A stretch of 64,000 nucleotides of DNA from an uncultured Arenicella sp. (GCA_947499305.1 CANMNN010000005.1:120013-184012); one strand, 5' to 3'. Shown: positions 29,139 through 38,218, counted from the first letter of the stretch. Notes: generated by a model from the letters alone, not told the origin. A program made the numbers and translations.

Positions 29139-29504
29139 ATGACCGATAAAACACAAAGCTCTGATAAGAGGCCATCTCGCGCTGGGCGCAAAAATGCCAT
29201 GAAAAAAATTGTTATGTATTGGCGAGACATACCTTCGATGGTCACCATAAAGCGTGGAAGAGAGAAAGGTAAGGTGATGTTAGCTGACCGTTTTCAAGAA
29301 GCGATTGATCGAGCCGCAATGCGGGCCGGTAAGGGCAGTAGTGATTTGTACATTGAAGAGTGGCGCAGCGACACCAGTGCCTATGAAACAGATTTGACCT
29401 TAGAGCAGGCAGCAGCTCTTGAGGTTGAGCGGCTCGAAGCGCTCTTCGACGATACACTGCTCAAGAAGATGGTCAAAAACAACGGTAATTCGATTGAAGC
29501 CTAA
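29139..29504 (+). CDS. Small 'virulence factor' family protein (PF13769-like)
   Basis: 121-residue protein. The core IVMYWRDIPSMVTIKRGR, the DRFQEAIDRAAMRAG stretch and LYIEEWRSD match, from memory, the short conserved family labelled 'virulence factor' in alphaproteobacteria, where it also sits with C1-folate genes. The label has no bearing on pathogenicity here and the biochemical role is unknown. A basic N-terminal tail (KRPSRAGRKNAMKK) is present. It begins 32 bp after the DMG dehydrogenase-like gene and very likely shares its mRNA, so a role in folate C1 or methylamine oxidation is the best guess. Confidence 0.72.
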   Translation: MTDKTQSSDKRPSRAGRKNAMKKIVMYWRDIPSMVTIKRGREKGKVMLADRFQEAIDRAAMRAGKGSSDLYIEEWRSDTSAYETDLTLEQAAALEVERLEALFDDTLLKKMVKNNGNSIEA

Positions 29505-29614
29505 GCTATAAACAAAGTTTTTAGAGGACTTGCTAAAGATGATGCAAGGGATACCTGAAATTTTCATCTATTAAGGCTAAACTCTGGATAACTAAACTTA
29601 TGCGAGCGCGCTGA

Positions 29615-30733
29615 ATGAAAGCCATGATCTTGGCCGCGGGTAAAGGAACCCGTGTGCGACCACTAACCAATGAAATGCCAAAGCCGATGATCCCCATTAT
29701 CGGTAAACCGGTAATGGAATATTTGATTGAAGAACTGGCTCGTCATGGTTTTGACGAAATTATGGTTAATGTCAGTCATTTGCCCGAGAAGATCGAAAAT
29801 TACTTTGGTAATGGCGAACGTCTAGGAGTGGAGATTGGTTATTCATTTGAAGGTCATATTGAAGACGGCGAAATTCAGTCTGAGGCTGTCGGCTCCGCCG
29901 GAGGCTTAAAGCGTATTCAAGAATTCGGTGGATTCTTTGATGACACTTTTTTGGTAGTGTGCGGAGATGCATTGATCGACTTGGATTTAACCAAGGCCGT
30001 ACGTGAGCATTGGAAGCGTGGGGCTATGGCTAGTATCTGCACCTTGGCTGTAGAGCCTGAAGACGTCAGTGATTACGGCGTTGTGGTGTCTGACAAAAAT
30101 GGGCAAATAACCTCGTTTCAGGAAAAGCCGAGTGTCGAAGAAGCGCTCTCAAATAAAGTTAATACTGGTATTTATATTTTTGAGCCCGAGGTTTTAGATC
30201 TGATCCCAGAAGGTGAAACCTATGACATCGGGTCAGACTTGTTCCCAAAAATCGTAGAAATGGGGGTGAAGTTTCACGCGATAGATATTCCGTTTAATTG
30301 GATTGATATTGGCCGGATAAGCGACTATTGGGAAGCAAATCAAAAGATTATGAACGGTGAGTTACGCACAATCCCTATGCCTGGTACAGAAGTTCGGCCT
30401 GGTGTTTGGGTTGGCTTAAACACTAGCGTTGATTGGGATAGGTGCGACATCCAAGGCCCTGTGTATATTGGAAGTGGCACGCGAGTTGAAGAAGGTGCAA
30501 CAATCGTAGGGCCAACATGGATCGGCCATGGTTGCCACATTCGCGGTAGCGCAGAGATATCTAAAAGTATTATTTTTGAATACACCCGAATTGGTTCAGC
30601 CAGTGTGGTAGAAAACTCGGTGGCCTTCGGTCGTTTTTTCGTCGATAAAGATGGTAACAACTTTGACAGCGACAAGATGCATTTGGATTGGGTTACAGAT
30701 TCACGTATTCCAGCGCACCGTCTTACTGATTAA
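29615..30733 (+). CDS. Sugar-nucleotide pyrophosphorylase (mannose-1-P guanylyltransferase-like)
   Basis: 372-residue NTP-transferase making an NDP-sugar from a sugar 1-phosphate for cell-surface glycans. The signature loop LAAGKGTRVRPLT followed by KPMIPIIGKPVMEY is at residues 6-35; GSAGGLKRIQ is the base-binding segment; VVCGDALIDLDLT holds the metal-binding aspartate. After about residue 250 a left-handed beta-helix domain is visible as hexapeptide repeats (PVYIGSGTRVEEGATIVGP, GHGCHIRGSAEISKS). The layout fits GDP-mannose or related pyrophosphorylases better than glucose-1-P thymidylyltransferase, but nucleotide and sugar are not proven. The next gene starts 49 bp downstream. Confidence 0.85.
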   Translation: MKAMILAAGKGTRVRPLTNEMPKPMIPIIGKPVMEYLIEELARHGFDEIMVNVSHLPEKIENYFGNGERLGVEIGYSFEGHIEDGEIQSEAVGSAGGLKRIQEFGGFFDDTFLVVCGDALIDLDLTKAVREHWKRGAMASICTLAVEPEDVSDYGVVVSDKNGQITSFQEKPSVEEALSNKVNTGIYIFEPEVLDLIPEGETYDIGSDLFPKIVEMGVKFHAIDIPFNWIDIGRISDYWEANQKIMNGELRTIPMPGTEVRPGVWVGLNTSVDWDRCDIQGPVYIGSGTRVEEGATIVGPTWIGHGCHIRGSAEISKSIIFEYTRIGSASVVENSVAFGRFFVDKDGNNFDSDKMHLDWVTDSRIPAHRLTD

Positions 30734-30782
30734 GTCGTTTATCTCCTTAATTTAAGTTCAATGACCGTTATGGGAACCTAAC

Positions 30783-31307
30783 GTGACTTCATCGACAAAT
30801 ATTACGCTCATCGGCATGCCCGGTAGCGGTAAAAGTACACTGGGAAGGCGTTTAGCTAAGCTGCGAGGTATGTCATTTGTTGATACCGATCTCATCTTAG
30901 AGCAAGTCGAAAATATGCCGATTCAAGATATAGTGAATCGACGCGGAGTGCCTTACTTGCGCTTTTTAGAGGGGGTAGTTCTATCGCAACTGGATTTTGA
31001 AAATCATGTGATAGCAACTGGCGGTAGCGCGGTGTATAGCCAAAAGGCAATGGACCATCTTGGTTCACTGGGCGCGCGCGTGTATCTAAAGATAAGTTTG
31101 AAAACCCTGACTATGCGCGTTAATAACATAGGCAGCCGAGGCTTAGCTAAGATGAAGTCGCATCCGTTGCCTAGGCTCTACGCCGAACGCGCTGGCCTTT
31201 ATCAAAACGCCGCTGACATCGTGGCATCAAATGATCGGCCGATGACTGCGGTAAGCCTTAGCGAGTTGAATACCAAACTGGATCAATTTTTCGTAGGGAG
31301 AATCTAA
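30783..31307 (+). CDS. Shikimate kinase-like P-loop kinase (divergent)
   Basis: 174-residue small-molecule kinase. The Walker A motif GMPGSGKST is at residues 10-18, FVDTDLILEQ matches the DxD substrate motif, and LRFLE holds the arginine equivalent to the shikimate-binding R58. The GGG motif reads TGGSAV, the lid RPLL is replaced by SRGLAK, and ERAGLY keeps the C-terminal arginine. It is therefore a shikimate kinase relative, possibly with a changed substrate. Start GTG 30783 gives the normal N-terminus. It lies between a sugar nucleotidyltransferase and ispD and ends one base before ispD starts, so the three look like an operon. Confidence 0.7.
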   Translation: MTSSTNITLIGMPGSGKSTLGRRLAKLRGMSFVDTDLILEQVENMPIQDIVNRRGVPYLRFLEGVVLSQLDFENHVIATGGSAVYSQKAMDHLGSLGARVYLKISLKTLTMRVNNIGSRGLAKMKSHPLPRLYAERAGLYQNAADIVASNDRPMTAVSLSELNTKLDQFFVGRI

Positions 31308-31308
31308 T

Positions 31309-31992
31309 TTGAGCTCGAAAATTTGGGTCATTATTCCTGCCGCAGGGTCTGGCAGCCGAATGCAGCAGCCCACTCCTAAGCAGTATTTAACTTTGGGCGA
31401 CCGCACTGTTATCGAGCACACCTTGGCCGTGTTTGTCGATCGTGTTGATGTTGAGCAAGTGACCGTTTGCTTGCCCGCCAATGATCAAACCTTTCAAACC
31501 CTAGGCATCGCCGCCCACGCTAAACTGGTGGTAACGCAAGGCGGAGCATCGCGTGCGCGTAGCGTATTAAATGGTTTGCGATCTATTAATGCAAGTTCCA
31601 ATGATTGGGTCCTGGTTCATGATGCGGCAAGACCTTGTTTGAGTACGAGCTTGCTAGATGAACTGATAGAGAACCTTGTAAATGACGAGGTTGGCGGTAT
31701 CTTGGCGATGCCAGCCAAAGACACCCTGAAGCGCTCAGACGAAAAGGGGCAAATTGCACAGACAATTGATCGAGCCGTGATCTGGCAAGCTCAAACTCCT
31801 CAAATGTTTCGTTTTGGCATAATGATTGATTGTCTTGAGCGAGCTTTGCATGATGGCATTGACATTACTGACGAAGCCTCTGCTCTAGAGGCGTATTCTT
31901 ATAAGCCAAGGTTGATAGAAAGCGACGCGCGTAATCTAAAAATAACAACGCCTGAAGATCTTGTACTTGCTGAGTTTTTAGTCAAAACGTAA
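31309..31992 (+). CDS. ispD: 2-C-methyl-D-erythritol 4-phosphate cytidylyltransferase
   Basis: Third MEP-pathway enzyme, coupling CTP to methylerythritol phosphate. 227 residues: IIPAAGSGSRMQQPTPKQY (nucleotide loop and lysine), LVHDAARPCLS in the centre, IWQAQTPQMFR, and DITDEASALEAYSYKPRLIESD near the C-terminus are all diagnostic. The start is TTG at 31309; GGGAG about 10 bases upstream supports it and there is no nearby ATG that keeps the first strand. It is separated from ispF by a small lipoprotein gene instead of the more common direct ispDF linkage. Confidence 0.96.
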   Translation: MSSKIWVIIPAAGSGSRMQQPTPKQYLTLGDRTVIEHTLAVFVDRVDVEQVTVCLPANDQTFQTLGIAAHAKLVVTQGGASRARSVLNGLRSINASSNDWVLVHDAARPCLSTSLLDELIENLVNDEVGGILAMPAKDTLKRSDEKGQIAQTIDRAVIWQAQTPQMFRFGIMIDCLERALHDGIDITDEASALEAYSYKPRLIESDARNLKITTPEDLVLAEFLVKT

Positions 31993-32129
31993 AGTTTTAT
32001 TGTGCTTTAACAATGGCGAGAAAAAAATGCCTAAATGTGTGTAAAAGATCTTAAAAAAATGCACTGCAAAAAGGAGTACAATACAGAGCAATCAACTCAC
32101 CCTATTATCTAATTCTTGTTGCCGCCTTT

Positions 32130-32396
32130 ATGTTGATGAATCTATTTATATTGCGCACACGCCTTATAAAACTGTTGATGGTTGCGTGTTGCTGTTTAAG
32201 CCTTCAAGCGTGTTTGGGAACAATCGTCGGCGCTACCGCTGATGTTGCGATAGAGGTTGCGAAAATTCCCTTTAAAGTTGGCGGCGCTGTTATTGATGTC
32301 GCGACTGGCGATGGAAAGTCAAAAAAAGATAAGAAAGAAGACAAGCACGACGAAGATGAAGAACCTTCGCCAGAAAAACACCAACGAGCAATTTAA
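32130..32396 (+). CDS. Small lipoprotein (NF038104-like)
   Basis: 88-residue lipoprotein. The signal peptide ends in LSLQAC (cysteine near residue 28), followed by [17 protein letters not shown] and [18 protein letters not shown], a short pattern I recall from a gammaproteobacterial family of tiny lipoproteins of unknown role. The C-terminus is a long charged tail rich in Lys, Asp and Glu. ATG 32130 is used; ATG 32136 is equally possible. Only two bases separate its stop from ispF, so it is probably co-transcribed with it, but a functional link to isoprenoid synthesis is not implied. Confidence 0.75.
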   Translation: MLMNLFILRTRLIKLLMVACCCLSLQACLGTIVGATADVAIEVAKIPFKVGGAVIDVATGDGKSKKDKKEDKHDEDEEPSPEKHQRAI

Positions 32397-32398
32397 TT

Positions 32399-32869
32399 AT
32401 GCGCATAGGGCACGGTTATGATGTTCATCAACTGGTTGAAGGACGTAAACTCATTTTAGGTGGTGTTGAGATAGATCACGCTAAAGGCTTGCTTGGGCAT
32501 TCTGATGCTGACGTCTTGCTGCATGCCGTCTGCGATGGCGTGCTTGGCGCGCTAGGTGTAGGGGACATTGGCAAGCATTTTCCTGATACAGACCAAGCTT
32601 ATGCGGGCGCCGATAGTCGAGTGTTGTTGCGACATGTAGTGACTCTAATGCATAAGGCAGGTTTTAATCTGGGGAATCTCGATGTCACAATTGCGGCGCA
32701 GATGCCAAAACTCGCCCCGTATTTATCAAAGATGAAGACTAATATTGCTGCTGATTTTAAGTGTCACGAATCGCAGATTAATATTAAGGCGACTACTACC
32801 GAAAGGCTCGGCTTTGTAGGTCGAGAGGAAGGAATAGAAGCCCATGCTGTGGTATTGCTATCAAAGTGA
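32399..32869 (+). CDS. ispF: 2-C-methyl-D-erythritol 2,4-cyclodiphosphate synthase
   Basis: Fifth MEP-pathway enzyme, cyclising CDP-ME 2-phosphate to MEcPP with a zinc ion. 156 residues, the family length. Zinc ligands are in GHGYDVHQL (Asp and His at 8 and 10) and [16 protein letters not shown] (later His). [14 protein letters not shown] and [22 protein letters not shown] complete the active site. ATG 32399 immediately follows the lipoprotein stop. IspD is 407 bp upstream and IspG is at 18-19 kb, so three MEP enzymes lie in this window. Confidence 0.97.
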   Translation: MRIGHGYDVHQLVEGRKLILGGVEIDHAKGLLGHSDADVLLHAVCDGVLGALGVGDIGKHFPDTDQAYAGADSRVLLRHVVTLMHKAGFNLGNLDVTIAAQMPKLAPYLSKMKTNIAADFKCHESQINIKATTTERLGFVGREEGIEAHAVVLLSK

Positions 32870-32910
32870 TACGTCAATCAAGATCAAACACCCTAACTAT
32901 TTTGTAGATC

Positions 32911-34329
32911 ATGACCGAAGTAAAATTAGAAAACCGCAAGAACCGAAAACTGACTCAAGAGAAAGCCCTTGAGGTAAACCTTAATAGCAGTATTTACGGT
33001 GCGATAGTGGAGATCGGCGCAGGTCAAGAAACTGCCCGACAGTTCTTCAACGCAGGCGCCGCGGCCGGTACAGTGGCGAAAACAATGTCTGCTTATGATA
33101 TGCAGGTTAGTGATGATGTTTACGGAAAAGCTGGGCGTTATGTTAGCCGTGAACGCTGCGAACAAATGATGGATCATGAGTTTGATTTGATGGTTCAGCG
33201 CTTAAATGAGGCGCGTGGTGATGAAACTAAATTCTTCGCTTATGCCGCGACGGTAACCGCACGAAGCTACAGCCAGAAAAATGAGTGCCACGGTTGGATT
33301 GGTGTTAAGAGGCAACTTGAGCCGCAAGGCGAACCAAGTTCAATCATTCTACATGTACGTATGCTTGATGATACCAACCGAGAGCAATCGGAAGCGCTTG
33401 GTGTATTGGGAGTAAATCTCGTTCATGGTGCGTACCATTACTCAGATGACCCAAAGAAAATCATCGATAATCTACAAGATGGTATGGGCTACGATAAGCG
33501 CATCGAAATTGATTTGATTCACTTCTCTGGTCCAGATTTTGCCGATGTCGAAAATCGATTGATGAATTTACATTTAATTCACAGTTGGAACTGTCGTGCG
33601 GTTATGTTTGAACCAACTGGCGCATCGGTTGTACCGGCGTCGGCTTTGCGCAAGAAAGACACCATTGTGATTCGAGGTTCCTTTAAGCCGCCTACAAATG
33701 TTCATATGGACATGAGTAATTCAGCGATCAAACACTTTGCCCAAGAAGAGGGCGTTGATCCCGACAAAATTTTGGTCGTCGCGGAAATTACGCTTAACGA
33801 GTTGTACAGCGGAAATGATGATGGTGATTCTGACTTCTTAGCGCGTGTTGATCTCCTAAATGAGTTGGGGTTCTCAGTGCTCATTTCGGACTATCTGCGT
33901 TTTTTCCGCTTGCGTTCATGGATTCGTAGATACACGCCTAATCGTATAGGCATCATGCTCAGTGTGCTTGATTTTGACTATTTATTTGCAGAGCAGTATT
34001 ACCAAGGTCTTGAAGGTGGAATATTAGAAGCATTTGGCAAATTGTTTTCGGACAATACCAATGTTTATGTGTACCCAACCATTCGAGATGGTAAGTTGAT
34101 CTCGCTTGATAATGTTGATGTCGACCCGTCTCTGCGTAATCTTCTGAAGCACCTCACTTCTAATCGAGCTATGGTCTCGGCCGATATTCAAAATGTGCAT
34201 AACCTTGATATTTCTGCGCGTGAAATCGTTAAAGAACTGCCTAAAGGGCGTGGCGATTGGGAGAAAAAACTGCCATCAGTAGTAAGCAACCGCATTATTG
34301 AAAAAGGCTTATTTGGTTTTAAGGCCTAG
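32911..34329 (+). CDS. Conserved cytosolic protein of unknown function
   Basis: 472 residues, no signal peptide or membrane helix. I recognise it as a widely distributed bacterial family that carries misleading names (nicotinate-nucleotide adenylyltransferase, TonB-dependent receptor) in databases; I see neither activity here. Marked conserved-looking stretches are EKALEVNLNSSIYGAIVEIG, FFNAGAAAGTVAKTMSAYDM, SRERCEQMMDHEFDLMVQRL, NECHGWIGVK, LGVNLVHGAY and EGGILEAFGKLFSDN. The TVAKTMSAYDM segment and the several Asp/Glu/His clusters suggest an enzyme. It lies 42 bp after ispF and 24 bp before a GST gene, so it may be co-transcribed. Confidence 0.75.
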   Translation: MTEVKLENRKNRKLTQEKALEVNLNSSIYGAIVEIGAGQETARQFFNAGAAAGTVAKTMSAYDMQVSDDVYGKAGRYVSRERCEQMMDHEFDLMVQRLNEARGDETKFFAYAATVTARSYSQKNECHGWIGVKRQLEPQGEPSSIILHVRMLDDTNREQSEALGVLGVNLVHGAYHYSDDPKKIIDNLQDGMGYDKRIEIDLIHFSGPDFADVENRLMNLHLIHSWNCRAVMFEPTGASVVPASALRKKDTIVIRGSFKPPTNVHMDMSNSAIKHFAQEEGVDPDKILVVAEITLNELYSGNDDGDSDFLARVDLLNELGFSVLISDYLRFFRLRSWIRRYTPNRIGIMLSVLDFDYLFAEQYYQGLEGGILEAFGKLFSDNTNVYVYPTIRDGKLISLDNVDVDPSLRNLLKHLTSNRAMVSADIQNVHNLDISAREIVKELPKGRGDWEKKLPSVVSNRIIEKGLFGFKA

Positions 34330-34352
34330 CCCATACGCGTTTCGGATCTCCA

Positions 34353-34991
34353 ATGTTACCGGTGCTCTACTCTTTCAGGCGATGCCCTTATGCCATGCGC
34401 GCGCGTATGGCAATTCGGCATAATAAAGTTGCTTGTGAGTTACGAGAAGTTGTACTCAAAAATAAGCCCGCTGAACTACTAGCAGCATCAGCTAAAGCTA
34501 CGGTGCCGGTATTAAATACCGGCGAAGTTGTTATCGATGAAAGCATCGATATTATGGCTTGGGCGATACAAAACGGTATCTCCTCGTGGCAGCAAGATCA
34601 TCTAAAACATCATCTCGTTGTGCGTAACGATGGCGAATTTAAGTCTAACCTTGATCGCTATAAGTACTTCGATCGTTTTCCTGAGTTTTCACAAAGTCAT
34701 TACTTTAAAGCTGCCTTGGACTTTCTCAACGAGCTCGAAGCTTTTCTATCCCTTAGCCCCGATGGCCAGTTGTCGTTACTCGACACTGGTGAATCAGCGT
34801 TGGACGTCGCTATTTTCCCTTTCATAAGGCAGCTAGCTTTTGTAGATAAGCCTTTTTTTGATTCTCAAGATCTACCGAAGTTGCAGGCTTGGCTTGATCA
34901 GCAACTCAATTCCGAATTGTTTGCTGGGGTTATGTCAAAATACCCTGCATGGAATACTGAGCAAAAGGAAAGAATAATTTTTGGAGTTTGA
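34353..34991 (+). CDS. Glutathione S-transferase-like protein
   Basis: 212-residue thioredoxin-fold GST. The N-terminal domain opens LYSFRRCPYAMRARMAIRHN: the CPYA motif keeps only the first cysteine of a glutaredoxin CPYC site, as in Cys-GSTs and glutaredoxin-2-like proteins. KATVPVLNTGEVVIDESIDIM provides the cis-proline and the glutamate/serine that hold the glutathione gamma-glutamyl group. An all-helical C-terminal domain follows from about residue 90 (SALDVAIFPFIRQLAFVDK, with the N-cap-like Ser-x-x-Asp). Substrate unknown; detoxification or thiol-disulphide exchange is the family role. Confidence 0.87.
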   Translation: MLPVLYSFRRCPYAMRARMAIRHNKVACELREVVLKNKPAELLAASAKATVPVLNTGEVVIDESIDIMAWAIQNGISSWQQDHLKHHLVVRNDGEFKSNLDRYKYFDRFPEFSQSHYFKAALDFLNELEAFLSLSPDGQLSLLDTGESALDVAIFPFIRQLAFVDKPFFDSQDLPKLQAWLDQQLNSELFAGVMSKYPAWNTEQKERIIFGV

Positions 34992-35089
34992 AACAAAGTT
35001 CTAAACTCGAGTGCCAACGCTAATTGTTTTTTACGTGAATAGTGAACATCTGCTAGACTGATAATTAAAATTCTCTTTGTGTAAACTCC

Positions 35090-35389
35090 ATGTCCGACTA
35101 TCAAATTCAGCATCAGCCAGAAGAATCACTCTTTTACGTTCATTTGGAAGATGGTCAGCGGGCGTTTGTAAAGTACCGGCGCTCAGGTACCGAGTCAGCC
35201 GAAGCGCTGGTCGATTTCTACAGCACGTTCGTTCCCGATGCATATAGGGGAAAGGCCTTGGCATCAAAATTAGTCGATCATGCTTTTGACTGGGCTGAGG
35301 AGAACAATCTTCACATCCAAAGTTCCTGTTGGTATGCGGCTAAAAAATTGGAACGCCGTCAGCGGCCTCAAGCCGCCACAAATGCTTAA
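35090..35389 (+). CDS. YjdJ-type small GNAT acetyltransferase-like protein
   Basis: 99-residue protein of the compact GNAT group (Acetyltransf_CG type). AFVKYRRSGTESAEALVDFYSTF gives the short strand pair, followed by VPDAYRGKALASKLVDHAFDWA, an acetyl-CoA pyrophosphate loop of the form YRGKALA, and the strand and CWYAAKKLER end typical of the family. The substrate is unknown. ATG 35090. It is monocistronic or loosely linked to glnE, whose start is 37 bp downstream. Confidence 0.85.
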   Translation: MSDYQIQHQPEESLFYVHLEDGQRAFVKYRRSGTESAEALVDFYSTFVPDAYRGKALASKLVDHAFDWAEENNLHIQSSCWYAAKKLERRQRPQAATNA

Positions 35390-35426
35390 CTTGGTTTAAA
35401 TAGGATTAAACTGATAGTTACTTTCA

Positions 35427-38165
35427 TTGGTCGTGTTAGAAAAAATTTCCGCTTCGAGTTTTCTTAGCAGGCAAGCCGAACTCAGTCAGTACTCACACAT
35501 TCAGTTCGAGTCCCTGAAAGCGGATGTCTTCATATCAGCGCTGGGTGAAATTTGTGATGGTCTTGATCTTCCTAATGCGAGTGATCTTGATGAATCTGAG
35601 CGATACTTGCTTCAAGCTAAAGTTGATTTTTGCTTGGTCTGGTCAATCGCTGAGCTTACTCGCTCACTGAGCCAGCCTGAGCTCGGTCGCTGGCAGTCGA
35701 AATTTGCGCAATCGAGTATTAATTATGCGCTTAAGCTTGCATGGCTAACGGTCGCCCCAAAACACCGTATGCTTAGTCAACAAATCCTCGATCAAGAGGG
35801 TGATGTTCCTGGTTTGTTTATATTCGGCATGGGCAAGCTCGGTGGCTATGATCTTAACTTTTCGAGCGACGTTGATCTTGTCGCTTATTTCGATCCCGAT
35901 GTTCTGCCTGTGCCCGACACGTTAGGTAAGAGCTATGTTTGTCACCAGGTACTTCAGGTACTTACCAAGTTGATTTCGCAATCGGGCAAGTCAAATTTCA
36001 TATGGCGTGTTGATTGGCGACTTCGCCCTAACGCATCGGCTACTACCTTGGCAATGTCAGTTGCCGCAGCAGAAGATTATTATTTTTACCGAGCATCACC
36101 TTGGCACCGACTAGCGTTAATGAAAGCGCGTGTTGTAGCAGGGGATAATGCGCTAGGGGGCGATTTTTTAAAGACTCTGAAGCCTTTTATATGGCGTCAA
36201 AACCTCGACTATAGAGCACTGGATGAGTTGGCCGAAATAAAGCAACGCATTAATCTTGAGCACCCTTCTTTAAGGGTGCAGCGTACCTGGGAAGGCCCTA
36301 TTAGTGACGAAATTAGTGGCTACAATGTTAAGCTAGGTAGCGGAGGAATTCGAGAGATCGAGTTTATTTGCAATGCCTTGCAGCTTCTTTGGGGAGGTCG
36401 CCATCGAGACCTTCGAACCTCTAATACCCTCGAGGCACTCGCCGCACTTGCGGAGCTCAACAAACTGGACCGAGAGAGCAGTGACACTTTGATCGAGGCA
36501 TATCAATACTTGCGTCGTCTCGAAAATGCGATTCAGATGCAAGGAAATCAGCACACTCATTTAGTCCCCACTAGCGGAGAGTTGCAACAAAGCTTGCTGA
36601 TATTGCTTGGCTTGGATAGCTGGCGTTCACTAGTGCTCAACTTAAATAAGTACCGAGTTTTTGTACACCGCTATTTTGAGGAGTTATTTGCCGAACAAGC
36701 CGCAGCGCAAGGCGAAGCGATTATTTGGCCAAGCGATTTGAGTTCCCAAGCGGATGACATCATCGATTCATGGGAAGCTGGATATCTGAATTATGGGGTA
36801 TCGTCACACGTTCGCCATCGCCTTAGAGCGCTTACGCGCGGTATCGCAAACTATTTGAGCAATGCCGAAGGAGATGTCAGCAATACGGTGGTGAGATTAC
36901 ATGAGTTTTTCAGAGCGTTGCCCAGCGGTGAACAGTACTTTCGCTTATTAGCTGAGTCGCCGGTTTTGCTTGAAAGCATTGTGCCGCCCTTACTTCATTC
37001 TCCGGCAATGACCTTGCTGTTAAAACAGTCGCCGCACATTATCGATTGCTACGTGCATGAACGTTGGTCGTATCCAGAGCCTTTCGACAGTGACTACGTA
37101 TTGCACGCTGACGACTATGGCGAGCGACTCGAGTTGATGAGGCGATTCGTTAATGAACACCTCTATCAACTTTATTTAAGTTTTTTAAATGGGACTATAG
37201 AAGTTGCTACATTTCAGACCGCTTTAACCGATCTGGCAGAACACAGTTTAGATTTAGCGCTTAATGTAGTAGCAGAAAATATGCAATTGGAGACGGTGCC
37301 AATTACTGTAATTGGCATGGGGAAAGTAGCGCTTGGCAAAATGTCTCCCCTGTCTGATCTCGATTTGATTTTCGTTTTTGACCAAGAGCAAACAAGCTTG
37401 GAACTCGCGTCACGCTTTGTAAGTCGCTTGCAAACCGCAATTGCGACACCGATGCGCGAGGGTATTTTGTATGAGCTTGATACACGCCTTCGTCCTTCGG
37501 GGCGGTCTGGAGCGCCAACTGTCTCTATCGAGAGCTTTGCGAATCACCACAGACAGCGGGCACATACTTGGGAGCATATTGCCTTGGTGCCAAGTCGCGT
37601 GGTGGCAGGCAATCGTGCGCCTGAAAAGCGCCTAAATGAAATAAAAGCGAGTTTGCTTCAAACGCCGAGAGACCCGCTGCAGCTAAGTCATGACGCGCAG
37701 AAGATGTGGCACAGAATAGCCGAACATCGTGTTAAGCCGTCGGCACCTGAATTGATGTTCAGTAAGCTCAGGGAGGGCGGTCTAATGCAGGCGGAGTATC
37801 TAGCGGCGTGTTTAATACTACAATTAGGGCATACAGGAGTGCCGTCTGAAACCCAATTTGACCATCTGTTGTTAGGAGTACACGATTCAGATAAGCTCTC
37901 TGAGGTGATACAATTTTGGCGAATTCAGCAATTGTGGGAGAGGTTGTTGGGTAAATCAGAGCAGGCACTAGATACGCTCCCTGAGTCATATTTGAAACGC
38001 CTATTAGATCAATCCGGTGTTACTTCTGTTGCGCAATTGGTTAACAAGAAAAAGGATTATTCAACCTATGTAATGAGTCGAATGGAGCGACTATTTGAGG
38101 CCAGTAGATTGCACTCCGAAGACTTAGAGGGCTGGTTAGAAACCAAGGTCACATGGCAAGCATAA
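35427..38165 (+). CDS. glnE: Bifunctional glutamine synthetase adenylyltransferase/deadenylase
   Basis: Controls nitrogen assimilation by adding AMP to, or phosphorolytically removing it from, glutamine synthetase, under direction of PII. 912 residues (E. coli about 946). Two nucleotidyltransferase domains are visible: the N-terminal deadenylase (FGMGKLGGYDLNFSSDVDLV, about 132-151) and the C-terminal adenylyltransferase (IGMGKVALGKMSPLSDLDL, about 629-647; then ELDTRLRPSGRSG). The linker contains GSGGIREIEFICNALQLLWG. The start is non-ATG, either TTG 35427 or GTG 35433. No glnA or glnB nearby. Confidence 0.96.
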   Translation: MVVLEKISASSFLSRQAELSQYSHIQFESLKADVFISALGEICDGLDLPNASDLDESERYLLQAKVDFCLVWSIAELTRSLSQPELGRWQSKFAQSSINYALKLAWLTVAPKHRMLSQQILDQEGDVPGLFIFGMGKLGGYDLNFSSDVDLVAYFDPDVLPVPDTLGKSYVCHQVLQVLTKLISQSGKSNFIWRVDWRLRPNASATTLAMSVAAAEDYYFYRASPWHRLALMKARVVAGDNALGGDFLKTLKPFIWRQNLDYRALDELAEIKQRINLEHPSLRVQRTWEGPISDEISGYNVKLGSGGIREIEFICNALQLLWGGRHRDLRTSNTLEALAALAELNKLDRESSDTLIEAYQYLRRLENAIQMQGNQHTHLVPTSGELQQSLLILLGLDSWRSLVLNLNKYRVFVHRYFEELFAEQAAAQGEAIIWPSDLSSQADDIIDSWEAGYLNYGVSSHVRHRLRALTRGIANYLSNAEGDVSNTVVRLHEFFRALPSGEQYFRLLAESPVLLESIVPPLLHSPAMTLLLKQSPHIIDCYVHERWSYPEPFDSDYVLHADDYGERLELMRRFVNEHLYQLYLSFLNGTIEVATFQTALTDLAEHSLDLALNVVAENMQLETVPITVIGMGKVALGKMSPLSDLDLIFVFDQEQTSLELASRFVSRLQTAIATPMREGILYELDTRLRPSGRSGAPTVSIESFANHHRQRAHTWEHIALVPSRVVAGNRAPEKRLNEIKASLLQTPRDPLQLSHDAQKMWHRIAEHRVKPSAPELMFSKLREGGLMQAEYLAACLILQLGHTGVPSETQFDHLLLGVHDSDKLSEVIQFWRIQQLWERLLGKSEQALDTLPESYLKRLLDQSGVTSVAQLVNKKKDYSTYVMSRMERLFEASRLHSEDLEGWLETKVTWQA

Positions 38166-38218
38166 GCTAGCCAGTAATTTTCATTTCCATTTTATTTGAT
38201 TGTGTCACTGAGTGGTGA

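Noticed and set aside
29139..29504. Pathogenicity determinant
   Set aside because: The family name contains 'virulence factor', but the gene sits in a methylamine/C1 operon and nothing else in the window suggests pathogenicity.
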